A stretch of DNA of 5,804 nt from CACPJA01 sp964629335. GTDB taxonomy: Bacteria > Pseudomonadota > Gammaproteobacteria > Steroidobacterales > UBA11654. Positions 5,625 through 5,804 of this stretch are shown in pieces (within the stretch, counting starts at the first letter, position 1; every line of letters starts with the position of its first letter). A program made the position numbers and the translations under genes. The DNA lies in the NCBI GenBank assembly GCA_964629335.1, contig CAZVRH010000063.1, forward strand, positions 1 through 5,804, in the 5' to 3' direction. Below the pieces are notes generated by a model that worked only from the letters and a program-made list of their open reading frames with translations, made no database searches and had not been told where the DNA came from.

Positions 5625-5804
5625 TTATTTTGTTGATTTCTTAGTTTCTTCCTCAGCTTTTGCTTCAGGTTCCTCAGCTTTTGCTTCAGGTTCCTCAGCT
5701 TTTGCTTCAGGTTCCTCAGCTTTTGCTTCAGGTTCCTCAGCTTTTGCTTCAGGTTCCTCAGCTTTTGCTTCAGGTTCCTCAGCTTTTGCTTCAGGTTCCT
5801 CAGC
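5625..5804 (-). CDS. rpsB: C-terminal tail of the gene upstream of tsf, probably ribosomal protein S2 (cut by window edge)
   Basis: The minus-strand frame is open from the window edge to a TAA at 5625-5627 and encodes 59 visible residues. These are AEE, then seven identical PEAKAEE heptads, then ETKKSTK. No part of the conserved S2 body is in the window, so the name rests on position: rpsB immediately precedes tsf in most bacteria. Acidic, alanine-rich C-terminal extensions of S2 are known in some bacteria, which fits. The tail is strongly acidic, with a net charge of about -2 per heptad, and ends in a short basic stretch. It is likely disordered or helical and exposed. S2 sits near the S1 site and mRNA exit on the small subunit, so a tail there could affect S1 or mRNA contacts, but that is inference. 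A second in-frame stop (TGA) follows two codons after the TAA. Confidence 0.75.
   Translation of the reverse strand, partial: AEEPEAKAEEPEAKAEEPEAKAEEPEAKAEEPEAKAEEPEAKAEEPEAKAEEETKKSTK
5649..5804. repeat. 21-base perfect tandem repeat, at least 7.4 copies, running off the window
   Basis: The sequence repeats exactly every 21 bases. The motif GGTTCCTCAGC on the plus strand starts at 5668, 5689, 5710, 5731, 5752, 5773 and 5794 (the last copy is cut at the edge), and a partial unit lies before the first. All copies are identical at the DNA level, not only at the protein level. On the minus strand each unit encodes PEAKAEE in the presumed S2 tail. The period is a multiple of three, so gain or loss of units keeps the reading frame. 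The true copy number is not known because the array continues past the window. Confidence 0.97.

Noticed and set aside
5649..5804. Tandem array as a CRISPR array or as a plus-strand repeat protein
   Set aside because: Units are contiguous with no unique spacers, so it is not CRISPR. The plus strand is also open through the array, but with no start signal or neighbouring context, while the minus strand runs on to a stop just before tsf in the rpsB position.
1..5804. A previously undescribed multi-gene system, mobile element or defence locus
   Set aside because: Every gene is a recognisable housekeeping gene in conserved order, with no transposase, integrase, tRNA, foreign-looking composition or unexplained coding space. 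The unusual points are local variations, not a new system.

Overview
The window is a single, tightly packed, minus-strand gene cluster from an AT-rich Gram-negative bacterium. In transcription order (high to low coordinate) it reads: a cut 3' end most likely belonging to rpsB, then tsf, pyrH, frr, uppS, cdsA, rseP and the cut 5' end of bamA. This is the conserved translation / isoprenoid-lipid / envelope-biogenesis cluster of Gammaproteobacteria. BamA, RseP and EF-Ts all resemble their E. coli counterparts closely, including BamA POTRA1 and RseP with two PDZ domains. Together with the low GC and very short intergenic gaps, this suggests a streamlined, possibly marine, gammaproteobacterium. The genus cannot be named from this sequence alone.

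Layout: 5625-5804 is an acidic repetitive C-terminal tail in the rpsB position. 4737-5615 is EF-Ts (tsf), 4012-4725 UMP kinase (pyrH), and 3447-4004 ribosome recycling factor (frr). 2679-3443 is undecaprenyl diphosphate synthase (uppS), 1839-2678 CDP-diacylglycerol synthase (cdsA), 403-1764 the intramembrane site-2 protease RseP, and 1-386 the BamA N-terminus. Gaps between genes are 9, 11, 7, 3, 0, 74 and 16 bases in that order. All seven visible stop codons are TAA. No convincing factor-independent terminator is seen, so the genes probably share transcripts and are translationally coupled. The one gap long enough to hold a promoter is the 74 bases before rseP.

The genes link ribosome function (S2, EF-Ts, RRF) with pyrimidine nucleotide supply (UMP kinase), the lipid carrier for peptidoglycan and surface polysaccharides (UppS), phospholipid precursor synthesis (CdsA), envelope stress signalling (RseP) and outer-membrane protein assembly (BamA).

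I see no new multi-gene system here. The points that depart from the usual pattern are: (1) a DNA-identical 21-base tandem array encoding a PEAKAEE heptapeptide tail on the presumed S2 protein; (2) absence of dxr from the cluster, with the only sizeable gap lying where dxr sits in Pseudomonas-type clusters; (3) two substitutions in the otherwise highly conserved CdsA signature; (4) a perfect 17-base palindrome spanning the tsf stop and pyrH start; and (5) no clear Shine-Dalgarno sequence ahead of any visible start codon.
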